Source of the DNA: Gnetum montanum
Lineage: Eukaryota; Streptophyta; Gnetopsida; Gnetales; Gnetaceae
Assembly (NCBI GenBank): GCA_015680685.1
Contig: MNCI01000972.1
Location: 181,532 to 245,531 of the forward strand
Reading direction: 5' to 3'
DNA: 64,000 nt
Position numbers and translations under genes: made by a program. Each line of letters opens with the position of its first letter. The stretch's first letter is position 1. Shown piece by piece: positions 21,680 to 33,425 of the stretch. The notes beneath the pieces are model-generated. The model was not told the DNA's origin. It was given only the letters and a program-made list of their open reading frames with translations, and searched no databases.

Positions 21680-22330
21680 ACTTATAGTTAACCTTTGGCT
21701 TGAAGCAGGATTGGTGAATGGTGCACTTGGCATGATTCATAGTATTATGTATCCTTAAGGTAAATAGCCACCTACATTACCATTATACGTTATTGTTGAT
21801 TTTGACTCCTACATCGGATGTGCCTTTTATAATGGTAATCCTCATCATGTGCCAATTGTACCTATGGTTTAAGGAGCATCTCGTCAGTCACCATTACAGT
21901 TGGCATGGGCCATGACTATTCATAAATCTCAAGGAATGACACTAGATAAGGTTACCATTCACATCGGTTCAGGAGAAGTTATGGGTCTAACGTTTGTTGC
22001 ATTATCTAGAGTCAAGATCATTGATTCTTTAAAGATTTATCCTCTTTTTCATGTGCAAAGATACAAAAAGATTTCAGATGCTAAACATCTCCAAAGTAGA
22101 ATTGAACAAGAAGTTTGTTTTTCTTAGTTGGAGAATTAGGCATATTGAGTTCACACTTATTATAGTATTTTGCCTTTTGCTCAATCCTATTATACAACTT
22201 TGTAATGTTTGTTGCAATAATTGTGCAATGTATTCCTTCATCAACATATACGAAATATATAAACTTTTATTTTGACCAATTTATGTTTACCAGTATATGT
22301 TATTTCAAATGCAAATAGTGATGATAACTT
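21680..22330 (+). pseudogene. C-terminal part of a PIF1/Helitron-type helicase
   Basis: From 21680 the plus strand reads a degraded GARVIL-like block, then LVNGALGMI, YVIVDFD, and from 21900 an open 75-codon stretch AWAMTIHKSQGMTLDKV ... GLTFVALSRVK, i.e. the late helicase motifs of PIF1-like proteins, which are carried by plant Helitrons and by host PIF1 families. The C-terminal tail and about 200 bp of 3' sequence are repeated at 23388-23730. The upstream half of the protein is absent or unrecognisable. Helitron origin is inference; no TC...CTRR ends were identified. Confidence 0.7.
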
Positions 22331-22359
22331 AAAAAATAAAAAAATAATTAAATTCTACT

Positions 22360-23362
22360 TGATGAAGCAGTTACTCTAATAATTAGAGTGATTATTATTG
22401 GAGTGCTTACTTTAATTATTAGAGCAGTTATTATTGAAGCGATTACACTAATAAATAGAGTGGTTATTATTGGAGCGGTTACTTTAATTATTAGAGCAGT
22501 TATTATTGGAGTGGTTACTCTAATAATTAGAGTGGTTATTATTGGAGCAGTTATTCTAATTATTAGAGCGGTTACTCTAATTATTAGAGTAGTTGCTCCC
22601 AAGTCTATAAATACAGTGCCCAGGCGCACAATTGAGAAGTTTGGTAGTAGTCAAGTAAGAAACTCTTGTAGTCTATTTGATGGTTACAGTATTTTCCAAG
22701 TGCCCGTAGTAGGAGGTCGGGACGGATCTTTATTCAAGCATGGTGTACCTGAGTATACCTTGTGTACAGCAATAAAGACGAGCTCTTTGATTCATCCTTG
22801 CAGCACTTAAGATTTTTTTCTTACACATTTCTTTTATTTTATTTTCTTATGCATTTATTTTATTTTATTTTATGCACTTTACATTTATGTTATTAGCACA
22901 TCAATTCATTTTGATCAATTAAGCAAATCGTTAAATTACACTTAGTACGATCACTTCAAACATGCATGTAACACTTGGTAACCGAGTAACAATTAGCGTT
23001 TGGTAATCCTAGTAATGTTGCACTTGTTCAGGATGTGTACAACAAGTGAGAATGAATACTGGTGTTAGGATTAGTTAAAGCCTAGTTAATCAGTAGTTAA
23101 GTTAAATTAGTCACTTAGTTATCTCTCTCTCCTTCCTTATTAGCAGTAGACATAAAAACATAAAAGCTATAAAAGTCATATGTCTCAAGCTTACTTAACT
23201 ATGCAATCGTGACATATAGATAAGCTTGGGAAGATAATGATCAACCAACCTGTCCTTATTCTACAAAGGTGCATAGGCACTTAGTCCTTGGAATTTGACT
23301 GAATCGTGCGTGAAACACTTGTATTCGTATGGTTGAGTGTAGCGGTACTTCACTGCTCATCA
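22360..23362 (+). mobile_element. Solo LTR of the Athila-like family with a U3 minisatellite
   Basis: 1003 bp, TGATGAAG...CTCATCA, with a perfect target duplication CTACT (22355-22359 and 23363-23367). TATAAATA is at 22606-22613. U3 consists of a minisatellite. U5 carries the family end GGTTGAGTGTAGCGGTAC. It sits between two copies of a helicase tail. No internal region remains. Confidence 0.9.
22370..22600 (+). repeat. Minisatellite in U3 of the solo LTR
   Basis: About a dozen half-units built on GGTTACTCTAATTATTAGAG and GTTATTATTGGAGC; the word TCTAATAATTAGAG is close to palindromic. The array is free of stops on both strands (22388-22810 plus, 22348-22629 minus) only because of its unit sequence; it is not a protein. 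Confidence 0.85.
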
Positions 23363-23387
23363 CTACTCATAGCCCATGAAACAGCTA

Positions 23388-23735
23388 CACAAGAGAACTT
23401 ATGGGTCTAACATTTGTTGCATTATCTAGAGTCAAGACAATTGATTCTTTAAAGATTCATTCTCTTTTCCATGTGCAAAGATATAGAAAAATTTCAGATG
23501 TTAAACATCTCCAAGTAGAATTGCATAGAAGTTCGTATTGCTCAATTGGAGGATTAGGTATATTAAGTTCACACTTATCATTGTATTTTGTCTTTTGCTC
23601 AATCCTATTATGCAACTCTATAATGTTTGTTGTAATAATTGTATATGAAATATATAAACTTTTATTTTAACCAATTTATGTTTACCAGTATATATTATTT
23701 GGAATGCAAATAGTGATGATAACTTATCAGTATAT
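23388..23735 (+). repeat. Second copy of helicase C-terminal tail
   Basis: Matches 21976-22330: ATGGGTCTAAC, GLTFVALSRVKTIDSLK, then the same 3' untranslated sequence down to GCAAATAGTGATGATAACTT. The protein tail diverges by a frameshift after about 50 codons. Either a tandem duplication or a second Helitron end; the solo LTR later separated the copies. Confidence 0.75.
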
Positions 23736-23747
23736 ATTACCAGTGAT

Positions 23748-23960
23748 GTCATCCCTTCTTTGTTTCTCTACCACTTACCTAATTTAGTTTTACCCTCTTG
23801 ATCAAGTTTGCTTTTTCTTTGTTTGTTCATGGCATTTTTGAGCATTATTTATGCAAGAGATTTATTTCTCAAAAATGCCATGAACAAACAAAGAAAGAGC
23901 AAACTTGACCGAGAGGGTAAAACTAAATTGGGTAAGCATAGAGAAACAAAGGAGGGATGA
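23748..23960. repeat. Long near-perfect inverted repeat (hairpin/MITE-like)
   Basis: Left arm 23749-23842 and right arm 23868-23960 are about 94 bp each and pair with only six to eight mismatches around a loop of about 25 nt. The flanks GTGAT (23743-23747) and GTGAT (23961-23965) look like a 5-bp target duplication. Nothing else in the window matches it. It could be a foldback element or a source of small RNA. Confidence 0.8.
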
Positions 23961-23965
23961 GTGAT

Positions 23966-26040
23966 TCCGTTTTTAGTTATCTTGTTACTTCGTTCAGAAG
24001 TCGGGCTTGGTTAACATTTTTTTTTTAAATCATCTTGTCCAATATATATATATAAAAGCTAGTTTTATCTATCAACAAAGTGTACATGTTCTAGCCAAGC
24101 CAATATCAAAATTTATTAAGGAGACTACACTTAATCTGAAAATAAAATACTTTGAAATAGAAAATGAAAACTAACCTAATATTAAAATTTATTAATTTAT
24201 GTTATAGGTTTGATTTCACTAGGCAGCACTGAATTATAAATTTTATAAAAAAAATTCATAAAAGGAATTTTGAAATTAGTTTGATAGATCCAAGGGATCT
24301 CAGTGGACATACGTCAAAAATTTCAGTTTCAGTTTCAAAGTAACAAATTATATTATAATTACAATATAAATGGCAGCTCAAAACTGCAAGCAACCACAGA
24401 ACAAAGTGCATACACATTCTTTTAATCATAAAAACCAAAATCTAAGAAACTGGGCTGTTACAAGATATTTTCCTTGAGGAATCTTCATGTACGTGCTATT
24501 GTAGTCACAGGATCCTGTTGCTAAACAAACCTACTTTTATGTCAATACATAAAAGATAAAATAAACATCTATACTTTCAACACTATGCTACTTGACTTTT
24601 AACATATCTTCAGCAATCCACCTTTGCATATGTTACATAACCTGAGTATGATGTTTTCTAGGCTTTTGAGTAATCAAGTATTTACCTCATAGCCTAAACA
24701 TTTTATCTTATTTTATTTTTTATGAGAATGAAACTCCTAGTGTCTGTTACTCTGACATTGAAATTGTACATTACAAAATTTAATCAAAAAATATGTAATG
24801 AAATACACTTAGGAACATCATTCTTCTACCCAAATGTGTTTCCAATTTTTGCTAAATCTTTACACTTGTGTATTAGCAAGTCACACCGAGAACATAGTTC
24901 TAGTTTTTGTTAGAAAATATTAAAGTATGTGTTTTCCACGATTCATCCATAATGCCTTGCAACAAGCTAGCTAAACTTTTCTTTTTAAATGTTCTTTAAT
25001 GTGAATCCCAAAAAGCGGACAAATCCACTGTTGTTTAAGGCAGAACCAAGTTTTGTGATAAATTAATTTGAATTGGTTTTTAAGTTTTCCACATAACTGG
25101 GCAATGTAATAAAATACAGTTTAAGTGCCTTCTTATTTCGAAGAAGACAAGTACCCATAACATCTATTAACAAATGAGAGAATTTGTGTTAAAGCACTTG
25201 TTAAAAAAATATATACAGAACTTTAATACAATTGCCATGCATCTCCATTTTTTGAAATTGTGATAAACCTCGTATTGATGCATTTTGGAATAGGTTGCCT
25301 TTGTAGTATAATTTTCCATTTCTTAGTAACGTTGATAGACTTGAAGTCCCAATGCTTTACAAAGCAAGGTTGAAATTATTTAAGGCTTTTCCAAATAGGA
25401 GATGCATTAATAATTCTCAGGTAGTATTAGAGTATGGTTCGTGACCTGTTATGCATATACTTGCGTTTCATTATCTAGACAGACAGGTTATCCCTTGTGT
25501 ATAATTGACATAGTAGCTTACCTAATAAAGTAATATTAAAGTAATATTGAAACCAAAATAGATGCCAGTATTCTCACACTTTTTGTTTTCCAAATTTGGC
25601 AAGTTTCATTGTAATTAATATTGTTTTACCTATATTTGAAGACCACCAAAGTCTTCTTTCCCTTCATTCAATCTGGTCATACATGAGTTAACAGGATTAC
25701 AGGAGTGATTAAAGTGTTGAGTTAATGAGTTCTTCCAGTTTGTGATAACATTTTAGCTTGCCAACTTTGTAAATGATTATTAATTTTTGCAAGTTCACAT
25801 CTACTTACCTATCCAACTAGAGCTCAATGAAATGTCCTAATACTTCATTAGAAGAATCAACGAAACATTACAAAATGCCTTCTATACTCTTGTTGCTTTG
25901 TCTCAAGTACAGCAAAGTCATATAATTCACACATGTTTACTGAATTAAACATTTATTACCTGTGTACAGACCTACAAGATTTGTTAGACCAATGGATTTG
26001 TACAAAATGCATTGCTAGCAATATTTTTAGTGTATATTAA
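23966..26040. other. Low-copy A/T-rich sequence, nothing recognised
   Basis: No open frame longer than about 65 codons, no match to other parts of the window, one short TA microsatellite near 24041-24056. Possibly intronic or intergenic host sequence. Confidence 0.3.
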
Positions 26041-26049
26041 ATAAGTCCA

Positions 26050-27420
26050 ATAGTTATGCAGTTTGAATAGACCTTCAACATGCTAGCCTCCAAGATGCAA
26101 ATGTTTGGAGCCAAGTTTGCATCTTCAGACACCGAATCAAGATTTTCACAACCAATGATTCAGCTTGGTCACTGACCAGTCTATCTTGTTCCTTGTTGTC
26201 AAATCTAGATCTTGGCTATCCTCTATCAACAACACACAAAAGTGTTGCAAAGGTGTCATCATTATCAATGGAGTCGCTGATCCTTGCTTAGTCTTCTCCA
26301 TTTAATGTTCTTGACCTTTCTTCTTGATTTGATCATATGGAGTTTTGTACCTCATTGCATCGTGTTGTTTGCCATCTTTTAGAAGAATGTTCTTCTTCTT
26401 CTTGTGAAAGCTTTGCTTTTCCTCTTGACCTTTTTTTTTCTGGCTAATCTGGGCTTGCTTCTGCTCACCCTTGCTCTTAAGATTTCACTACTGTAATTTA
26501 CTTCATCATATAAGAGTGCTGTTTCTTTGCTTTCCCAAATGTGAGTATTGTACTACTTGTCAAGATTTATAAGAAGACTGCAAGGGTTTCAAAGTTCATA
26601 CATTTTAGCCCATCTTCTTTCAATACTATTCTGACAACTTGATTGCAGACAAAAGCTACTTAAGCAAATCTGATGAGAACCCAAGCAGTGCGTTGATACT
26701 TTTAAGTCTTTGTCAAGGATCTCTTTAATTTCTTGAAGCTCGTTAAAGACTTCCAAGGCTTTTCTTCTTTCTATAGAAAGTTTCTTCATCTTATTTAGAA
26801 GGTAGATGAACTTATATTAATCTTCTTGTTGAAAGCCTATTGAATATATCCAACATGTTCCACACAATATTCCAGTTCCACACCATTTTGTGATGATGCT
26901 AATTTGTTTCCAAAAAAATTAAAGGAGAAATAATTTTGTCTACAGATTTCCACTCTTCTACCTCCTTTTTCTTGAATCCAGCTATGACCAACGTAGGTCC
27001 ATTATGTTTGGCTTCTTGAAGATGCCCTCTGAATATTTAATCTGTTCTGGTTGTAGGATGAGCCAATTATGCTAATTTTTCTAATTTCACTCTTCTTCTA
27101 GGATCATTTCCACATTGTTTTTGAAGTTGACTTATATAGTGTTTGATCTTATGGTCCTTGTCCAAAATCAGAATTAGGAAAGCAATGTACTCTTAGACGC
27201 ATTTATGTGTTAGAAAGGGGGAGGAAATACCAATATCATCTTCTCCTACCACTTTCTGTTCTAGCGCTTCCACTGCCTTAAACACATTAAATCCACTGGA
27301 GTTCACTCTTTCTGGTTTTTGGAGTTCATAGATACTACTCAGAAACCTCTTCATAGAAATGAAAACCAATGTAAGGTTTAAACTACTTTAATCCCATAGC
27401 ATTCATGGTATCCTGCCTAT
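26050..27420 (-). pseudogene. Unrecognised minus-strand pseudogene
   Basis: On the minus strand, 27355 down to about 26900 reads a protein-like sequence with few stops: RFLSSIYELQKPERV, VVGEDDIGISSPFL, LDKDHKIKHYISQL, RRRVKLEKLA, GPTLVIAGFKKKEVEEW. After a break, 26789-26589 is open (KKLSIERRKALEVFNELQ). Further down a Lys/Gln-rich tract (26480-26330) and a block with CVVDRG...RFDNKEQDRLVSDQAE (26250-26150) continue the frame-shifted trend. The order and composition look like one intron-less coding region, perhaps a processed copy. I do not recognise the family; chance is possible for individual pieces but not likely for all. Confidence 0.4.
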
Positions 27421-27825
27421 GCTTCAAATTTAATTAAACAAATAACAAAAAAAGGAACAAATTTCTATCCAATTCGCAGAGCTCTAAGAGGGGAACAAGA
27501 CGATAAAAATCTAAGGAATGTGAATGCTTTGCTGTAAAGCTTTGAGCAAAAGCAGCTTCTAAACTTCTTCAATGGTGTTGTTCCATCTATGTTCTCAAGG
27601 AAACATTAACGTATTACTCCTTCCATGGTCTGTCTTCATGGATCTCCTCATGCAATCCAATCTTTAGCTGTAGTTGACCTGCTTTAATACTATGCTAACA
27701 TCTAAGATGTGAATGCCTAGAACCAGCTCAATAAAAAGGAAATTTATGTGGTATAGAATGCAAGAAAATCAATCCAAAAAAATGCAGTTACTAATTTAGC
27801 GATACATGGAGAGAAAGGGAGAGCC

Positions 27826-27836
27826 TCTTTATAAGT
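27826..27836 (-). promoter_or_regulatory. TATA-like element upstream of the unrecognised pseudogene
   Basis: The minus strand reads CTTATAAAGAGG, about 470 bp before the first protein-like residues. The distance and TATA form would suit a promoter, but nothing else supports it. Confidence 0.25.
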
Positions 27837-28059
27837 TGTTTTAAGGTTAGGATTTTCTTGGTAACTAATAAATTTTTTTTTTATACCCACTCAAACTATC
27901 AAATTTAGTGATACAGTTTATATAGGTTAACACAAATTATCATTCTACTACCATTGATGTTATATTAAATAATTTATATAAAATTCGACTTGTAATATTC
28001 CATTGATCTGTTAAAAGGTCAGCTTCACAATATTTTAATAGATATGGTGTCCATTCTCT

Positions 28060-29640
28060 GCTACTTATAGAAGGTTAATCTATCAAGATATTCAATCCTC
28101 TTGTGATACATTCTTCCATCTTCTGTTTTGAAGTCTAAGATGATGATATCCATGTATTACTCTGTTAATCAATATTTATATCTCCATAACGGTTGTTTCA
28201 TGTAGATCTTTTACCTGGCCATAAGGGTTGCCTCCTTTGATACACTCACAATGGAAATCACACTTTTATTGATTGTTAGATTTCTTGAACCATTGCTCAG
28301 GAACTTTCTCTTTCGTAACCCTGCAAGCCTATTGAGGATCTGCTAACATGTAAGGACCCTGAATGTGCTACCTGTGCTACCACAACTTTTTGTAGTAGTA
28401 CCAACCTTCTTGCTAAGTATTTATGATTTCTTTCGTTATGAGCATGTTGTTATGTTTAATACTTGGATGATAGGTTAGAAATTGGTATACAGCCTTTGCT
28501 TCCAGTGGTGGCACGTCAGCATCTAACAACAATATTGTATAGGACTTTTAATATTTTTCTATTAAATTCGTCCAACAAAAATTCTGTCTAAATCGTTTTA
28601 CGATCTTCCATGAATTGTTGGTTATTGTTAAATATTTTTCCAAATTCTTCCTGCATATAGAGTTATAGGCTGTACAGTAGTTTGGAATAAATCTTTTTGA
28701 ATTTCCTGTGAACAAATCTTTTTCTTTCATGATATGATCTTCATAGCATAAAAAGCGTTTCAACCCTTTGCAACATTTTGTGATACTCATTGGTTCTTTT
28801 GTAGTTTTGAGAGCATTCCAAGATATTTACTTATATCCACAATTTCGATTTGTCTATTAGTTTATTGAAAATAATAATATCTCTTCTTGGTTTTACATGC
28901 CGTTTTTTTGTTTTGAATAACATTATCGTCCTTTCTGAATGTCAACAAAATGTCAATACATGTAGCAAAAAATTGGAATAAGTGTTGCATCTCTACAAAA
29001 AATTAGACGATCTACTACGACTTGGCCTACTTTAATAACATGCTGGTTAGGCACCTGTTGAATCTAACTCTCTAGCTTACAATAACAATTTCAAACAAAC
29101 ATGGGTAAGAGATGAAACTTTGTTTCACTAATGCAGTATTATAGAATTTACAGGATTTTGTGCTCTTCATATCCCTTAACTCAAACATTATTGTCAGGTA
29201 TAATTTTTGAGTGTCATTGAGCAATTTGTGATCGATATTAAGGTCAATAAGTCTCCTCCGCAAGTCATCTCATAGTTGAATCACTTGTTTTCACAAAATT
29301 CAGAAGGCATATAAATGTGTTTCTCCACCTAACCTTAGTTTACTCAATATAACAAAGAGTATTTAGATTATCCATGGTGGAATGTTTTATCTTGAAGCCT
29401 GCTTGTGGGTTTAATTTCTTTTGCAAAATTCCGTAAACTTCTTTTCATAGTGGTGCTTAATAATTTGGCAAAAACATTGCCAATAATATTAACCTATAGT
29501 TATTTAAATATGAATTTCTTGATTCTTAAACAAGATAGTCAAAATTTTGTAAAAGATGGTGACACCTCATGTTGTCATCCTTAGCAGCATTTTCCACCCT
29601 TCTTCATGTCAGCATTGATTGGTTGTTCTGTGCTAACAGA
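28060..29640 (-). pseudogene. LINE reverse transcriptase, degraded
   Basis: Minus-strand translation gives non-LTR RT landmarks in order: NYR-I-L and QAGF--KHST-DN--TL near 29490-29350; LRRRLIDLNIDHKLL and the VKQ-----PCLFEIV block (normally GVKQGCPLSPTLF) at 29263-29080; then a thumb/C-terminal region at 28790-28440 containing KSYTILLLDADVPPLEAKAVYQFL, which fits the TPY-ILLETG--PIE--A signature of LINE ORF2. The YADD box itself is not clear. No endonuclease was found upstream. Stops in every frame show that it is dead. Confidence 0.7.
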
Positions 29641-30664
29641 GTGCACTAACATGTTGTACTACCTCTGGTTCTTATGTCTTTCATTGATTCTAGTTCACAT
29701 CATTGTTGAATGGTTGCCATCTCACACAAAAGTGTAATCGCTTGCGGCCCCTCTTTCATATTGGGCCCACGTTATCATTGACTAATTGTTGGGCTTGACA
29801 TGTAAACATCCAGCTATATTTATTATCACAATTTTTCAACAATGTTACCCCTCCCTAGCAAACCTGAAATCTATGCATAAGTTCTAAGCAAATTTTTCTC
29901 ACTTATTCATTCCTTATTTAATGTGGATTAAACAAGACATTTGAATGGAATAGAGGACTTGGTCATGGGCAACCCTTGCTGAAGGAGTTTATTAGTCCAA
30001 TATGAACAAATTCCCTCCACACAAGCCATGCAATTCACCATTGTTTTTCAGAGATTTTAGATAAGAGCCCAAACTTTCTATTACAAGGATAAATAATTAA
30101 CATAAAATAGGATTTCTTTACTTGAGGCCATTTTGTGCTTGAAAGTCACCTTCTGTTCTCCTGTTGATCAGAATTAAAAATCCAGAGCCTTGGAAACACT
30201 TATAGCTTTTTGTTCAAACAAAGATTTTTGTAAAAAACTTTTGGCAGCAAAGGTTTTCTTTATTGATCCTATGGTTTCTAAACATTAAACCATGTTTTCT
30301 TTGTTGCCAAAAATTTTTGGTTTTCTGTAAAAAATGTTTCATTGATGCTTATATTCTTGTTTTCACAAAAAGATTCATGTTGTGTGCATGTAGAGGTGGT
30401 CACGTAAATGAACATGTTGATTTGCATTTTTTCTGTATCCAGAATATTTTTAGTTAACTTAGTTTACACACACTATAACCTTTGGATACATTTGGTTTAG
30501 AAGATTTAGGCACCTTTCAATGTTCTATGATTATGCATAATTGTTTTACGAGTATACTTGCTGGAACAAGCAATGTAAAATGACTGAAGGCCTCATATAA
30601 TGTTATAAAAGTTCACCCACCTCTGTTTTCATTGAGTTAATTTTAATTTTAATGTTTTTGGTAG
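29641..30664. other. Gene-free stretch
   Basis: A/T-rich with no recognised repeat or domain. A weakly open plus-strand frame at 30263-30457 has no features of a protein. May be intron of the exon relic that follows. Confidence 0.3.
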
Positions 30665-30816
30665 GAAAAAGAAGTTTAAAAAGTTGCAGTATCAGAAACA
30701 TGAACAGATTCAAGATCCAAAACCAGTTGCTGTCCACAGAGGTAGAGATGCAAACGAAGCAGATTGAAGAAAAAGTTAAGAGAACAAATGAAATACATGC
30801 ATGATATGATGACGAG
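30665..30816 (+). pseudogene. Exon-like relic encoding coiled coil
   Basis: Bounded by TTTTTGGTAG at the left and GACGAG|GTAAAC at the right. One frame reads 50 codons, NMNRFKIQNQLLSTEVEMQ then TKQIEEKVKRTNEIHA, with a single internal stop (TGA at 30801-30803, a likely CGA decay product) before YDDE. The heptad-like Lys/Glu pattern suggests a coiled coil. It ends in phase 0. Which gene it came from I cannot say; plant XS/coiled-coil proteins are only a guess. Confidence 0.4.
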
Positions 30817-30825
30817 GTAAACAAT

Positions 30826-31045
30826 CATCTAGATTTCTTTAGAAACAATTTATGCCATGATCACATAGATTCCATTTATCTTTTACCGTAGAATCTGGTA
30901 TATTGAAAGTAATTTAAAATAATAGCTTTTGTTTTCATGCTACAACAAACGTCTAGATTTCTTTTGAAGCAGTACCTATTTCATTCACCTTTTACTGTTG
31001 AATCTGGGATATTGAAAGTAACTCAAAATAGTAACATTTTCTCTA
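30826..31045 (+). repeat. Imperfect tandem duplication of about 120 bp
   Basis: CTAGATTTCTTT...CTTTTACCGTAGAATCTGG-ATATTGAAAGTAA recurs once as CTAGATTTCTTTTGAAG...TTTTACTGTTGAATCTGGGATATTGAAAGTAA, about 120 bp later. It directly follows the putative donor site, so it would be intronic. Confidence 0.65.
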
Positions 31046-31177
31046 ATGCTGCTACATTTTTTATGTAGCAACCTTTTAAAATGTGTTGCAAAATGTATTT
31101 TTCTCTACCTTTGGAGTCATGGTTTCTGTTAACCAAGTACTAAAAAACTTATAAACCACTCCTAAATGAATATACAG

Positions 31178-31219
31178 GTATCAAATTCATCACGTTTGAA
31201 TTTTTTGAAAAAGATTGAG
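31178..31219 (+). pseudogene. Second exon-like relic, 42 bp
   Basis: Bounded by TATACAG and GAG|GTAAAAATG. In the phase left by the exon at 30665-30816 it reads 14 open codons, VSNSSRLNFLKKIE. Small size makes it weak alone; the shared phase is the argument. Confidence 0.3.
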
Positions 31220-31389
31220 GTAAAAATGTGCATTTTATGGTGTTACTAAGGTGTAGTTATGTGACTAGAAAATTGTAGCAAATCATATAATTTTGTAGAA
31301 ATGAGATATTGGAAATTACTAATTCAAAATTCTACCATAATATTTCAATCCATTTGTTATTTTAGGGCATTCCCATATGTGATGCACAA

Positions 31390-32510
31390 TCGCTTAAGGG
31401 CCTTCTATTATGAGAAATGAGAAAGCATTTGCTAGAACATTCTCAAAAAGTAATATCCAATAATCTAATACAATTTTTGTGTCAAATATGCAAGGGTTCC
31501 TACATCATGGATGGGTGTGGGTAAAGGAGCTAGTCTATCAAAAGACATAGGAAAGACATCATTGGTTGAGGTTGTCTATATGAAACATAAGCTTTTTGAT
31601 AGAGAGGACCAATGAGATTATGGATTTGATGAAGAGAAGAAGATCAAATATAGTGTGCTTATAAGAAACTAAGTAGAAGGGAGAGAAAGCAAAGGACATT
31701 AGTGAAAGATTTAATCTCTTTTATTATTGAGGGAGAGACAACTTTCAAAATGGAGTAGGGATAATGGTAGATCAATAAATGAAGGATAAAGTGGTAGAAG
31801 TTACTCAAAGGAGTGATAGAATCATGAGTATTAAAATTATCTTAGAAAGGGAAGTTTTCAATATTCTAGGTATCTATGCTTCTCAAGTTGGTTTGGATGA
31901 TCATGTTAAGAGGACCTTTTGAGATGGCTTTGGATGGACTTTTACAAGAGATACCAAAGCATAAAGGCATTGTTATTAAGAAGATTTTCATGGATATTTC
32001 AGATATACTAGAATAAGGTATGAGACAATACATGGAGGGCATAGTATTGGAGAGAGAATGAGATGGGGGAGTCTATTTTCAAGTTTGCACAGGCCTATAA
32101 TCTTGCAATTGCTAATACCTATTTTAAGAAAAGGGTTAAACACTTAGTTACCATCAAGTAAAAAATGGAATGCAACCCAATTAGACAATAAAATAGTGAG
32201 AAAGAAAGATTGAAGAATATGTAAGGATTGCAAAGTCATTCTAGAAGAAAGTCCTACAACTTATTACAAACTTATGGTGATGGGTCCAACTATCAAGAGT
32301 GGTATCAATAGAGATCTTGAAAAGGGGGTGTCTTGTATGAAATGGTAAAATCTAAAGGGAAAAAATGTCATTTATTAAGGATAGATTGCTTTATCAAATA
32401 TCCTTGGAATTTAAACTTAAATGTGAATGATAGTTAGAGTTAGATGAAGAGTCTTATTGAGAAGATAGAAAAGGGCATCCTTGGAGTTTCAAAAGGGAGT
32501 AAGTATATTT
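31390..32510 (+). pseudogene. RTE-type LINE, endonuclease half
   Basis: Frame-shifted plus-strand fragments follow the RTE endonuclease plan: NGVGIMVDQ, VVEVTQRSDRIMSIKI, NILGIYASQVGLDDHVK, a degraded GD-NGH block, YETIHGGHSIGERM, ILQLLIPILRKGLNT, and DCKVILEES. The right end (about 32400-32510) has the pre-RT linker ending EKIEKGILGVSKGS. It stops at 32515 where element C begins and resumes at 45832. The sequence was dead, or became so, before C decayed, since breaks are equally dense in both halves. Confidence 0.75.
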
Positions 32511-32515
32511 AAAAG

Positions 32516-33424
32516 TGATGAAGTGTCAAAGTGTTGCATTGACAAGCCCCCATCCATATGGCCTCATTGATGGGTCCCTATTGATGTGGTGTTGCCCTGT
32601 TGATGAGGTCGTGTTGATGTAGCACTTGCTGCTTTTATGAGGCCCCATCGATGTAGCTCCACAATAAAGTCTTATAAATACGCTATCACCAATCATGTTT
32701 AGAAAAAGTCTTGTCATAGTTGTAGCAGAGCTTTTGCAATTTTGTCATTTGAGAGTTAGAATATTTTTCTGAGTGCTCATATCAGGAGTTAGAAAGTGTA
32801 CAGATCTTTATTCAAGCACTAATGTACCTGAGCACACCAATGTGAATGGAAATAAAGACAAGTCTTTTGATTAAGCCTAATAGCACTTGGAATATATTAA
32901 TGATTTATTTCTGCATTTATTTATTTTATTAATTACATGATTAATTAAGATAAGAAAAACTTTAATTAATTAACTAATTAAGCTAAATAGATTAAACACA
33001 TAAGTATGATTGCTTTGAGCATAATATACAACACTTGGTAATCCCAACAATGCTTAACGCTTGGTAACCCAAGTGTTGTATGCCTTCAGGATGTGTATGG
33101 AAAGTGGGACTAGATGCTTATGTTAGGATAGTTAGTTATTAATTAGTAATCAAATTAGTTAAATTGGTTAATAAATTAAGTTTCAACTTGTTATCAATTG
33201 TAGGCAAATAAAATATAAAATAATAACAAGCATGTGCCCCAATTACACTTAACCATACAACTAAGCTTCACAAGTGTAGTTGGGAGGACAACGATTGTTA
33301 CGACTAGATTTCAGCTCCTAGAACAAGTGTACTTAGGAACTTAAGGTCTATGGAATTCAATTGAATTGCGCATGAATACTTGTAATTCATATGGTTGGGC
33401 ATAGGGTATACTTGCCACTCATCA
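32516..33424 (+). mobile_element. 5' LTR of element C
   Basis: 909 bp, TGATGAAG...CTCATCA. TATAAATA at 32673-32680. U3 (32540-32660) is built from variants of GGCCCCATTGATGTGG; the last variant is GGCCCCATCGATGTAGC at 32641-32657. AATAAAGA at 32850 is a plausible poly(A) signal region. Confidence 0.9.
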
Positions 33425-33425
33425 C

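Noticed and set aside
22370-22600. CRISPR-like array
   Set aside because: No unique spacers; continuous minisatellite in a plant LTR.
22348-22810. Overlapping open frames on both strands rich in Ile and Thr/Val
   Set aside because: They follow from a stop-free minisatellite unit in the U3 of a solo LTR; no protein character.
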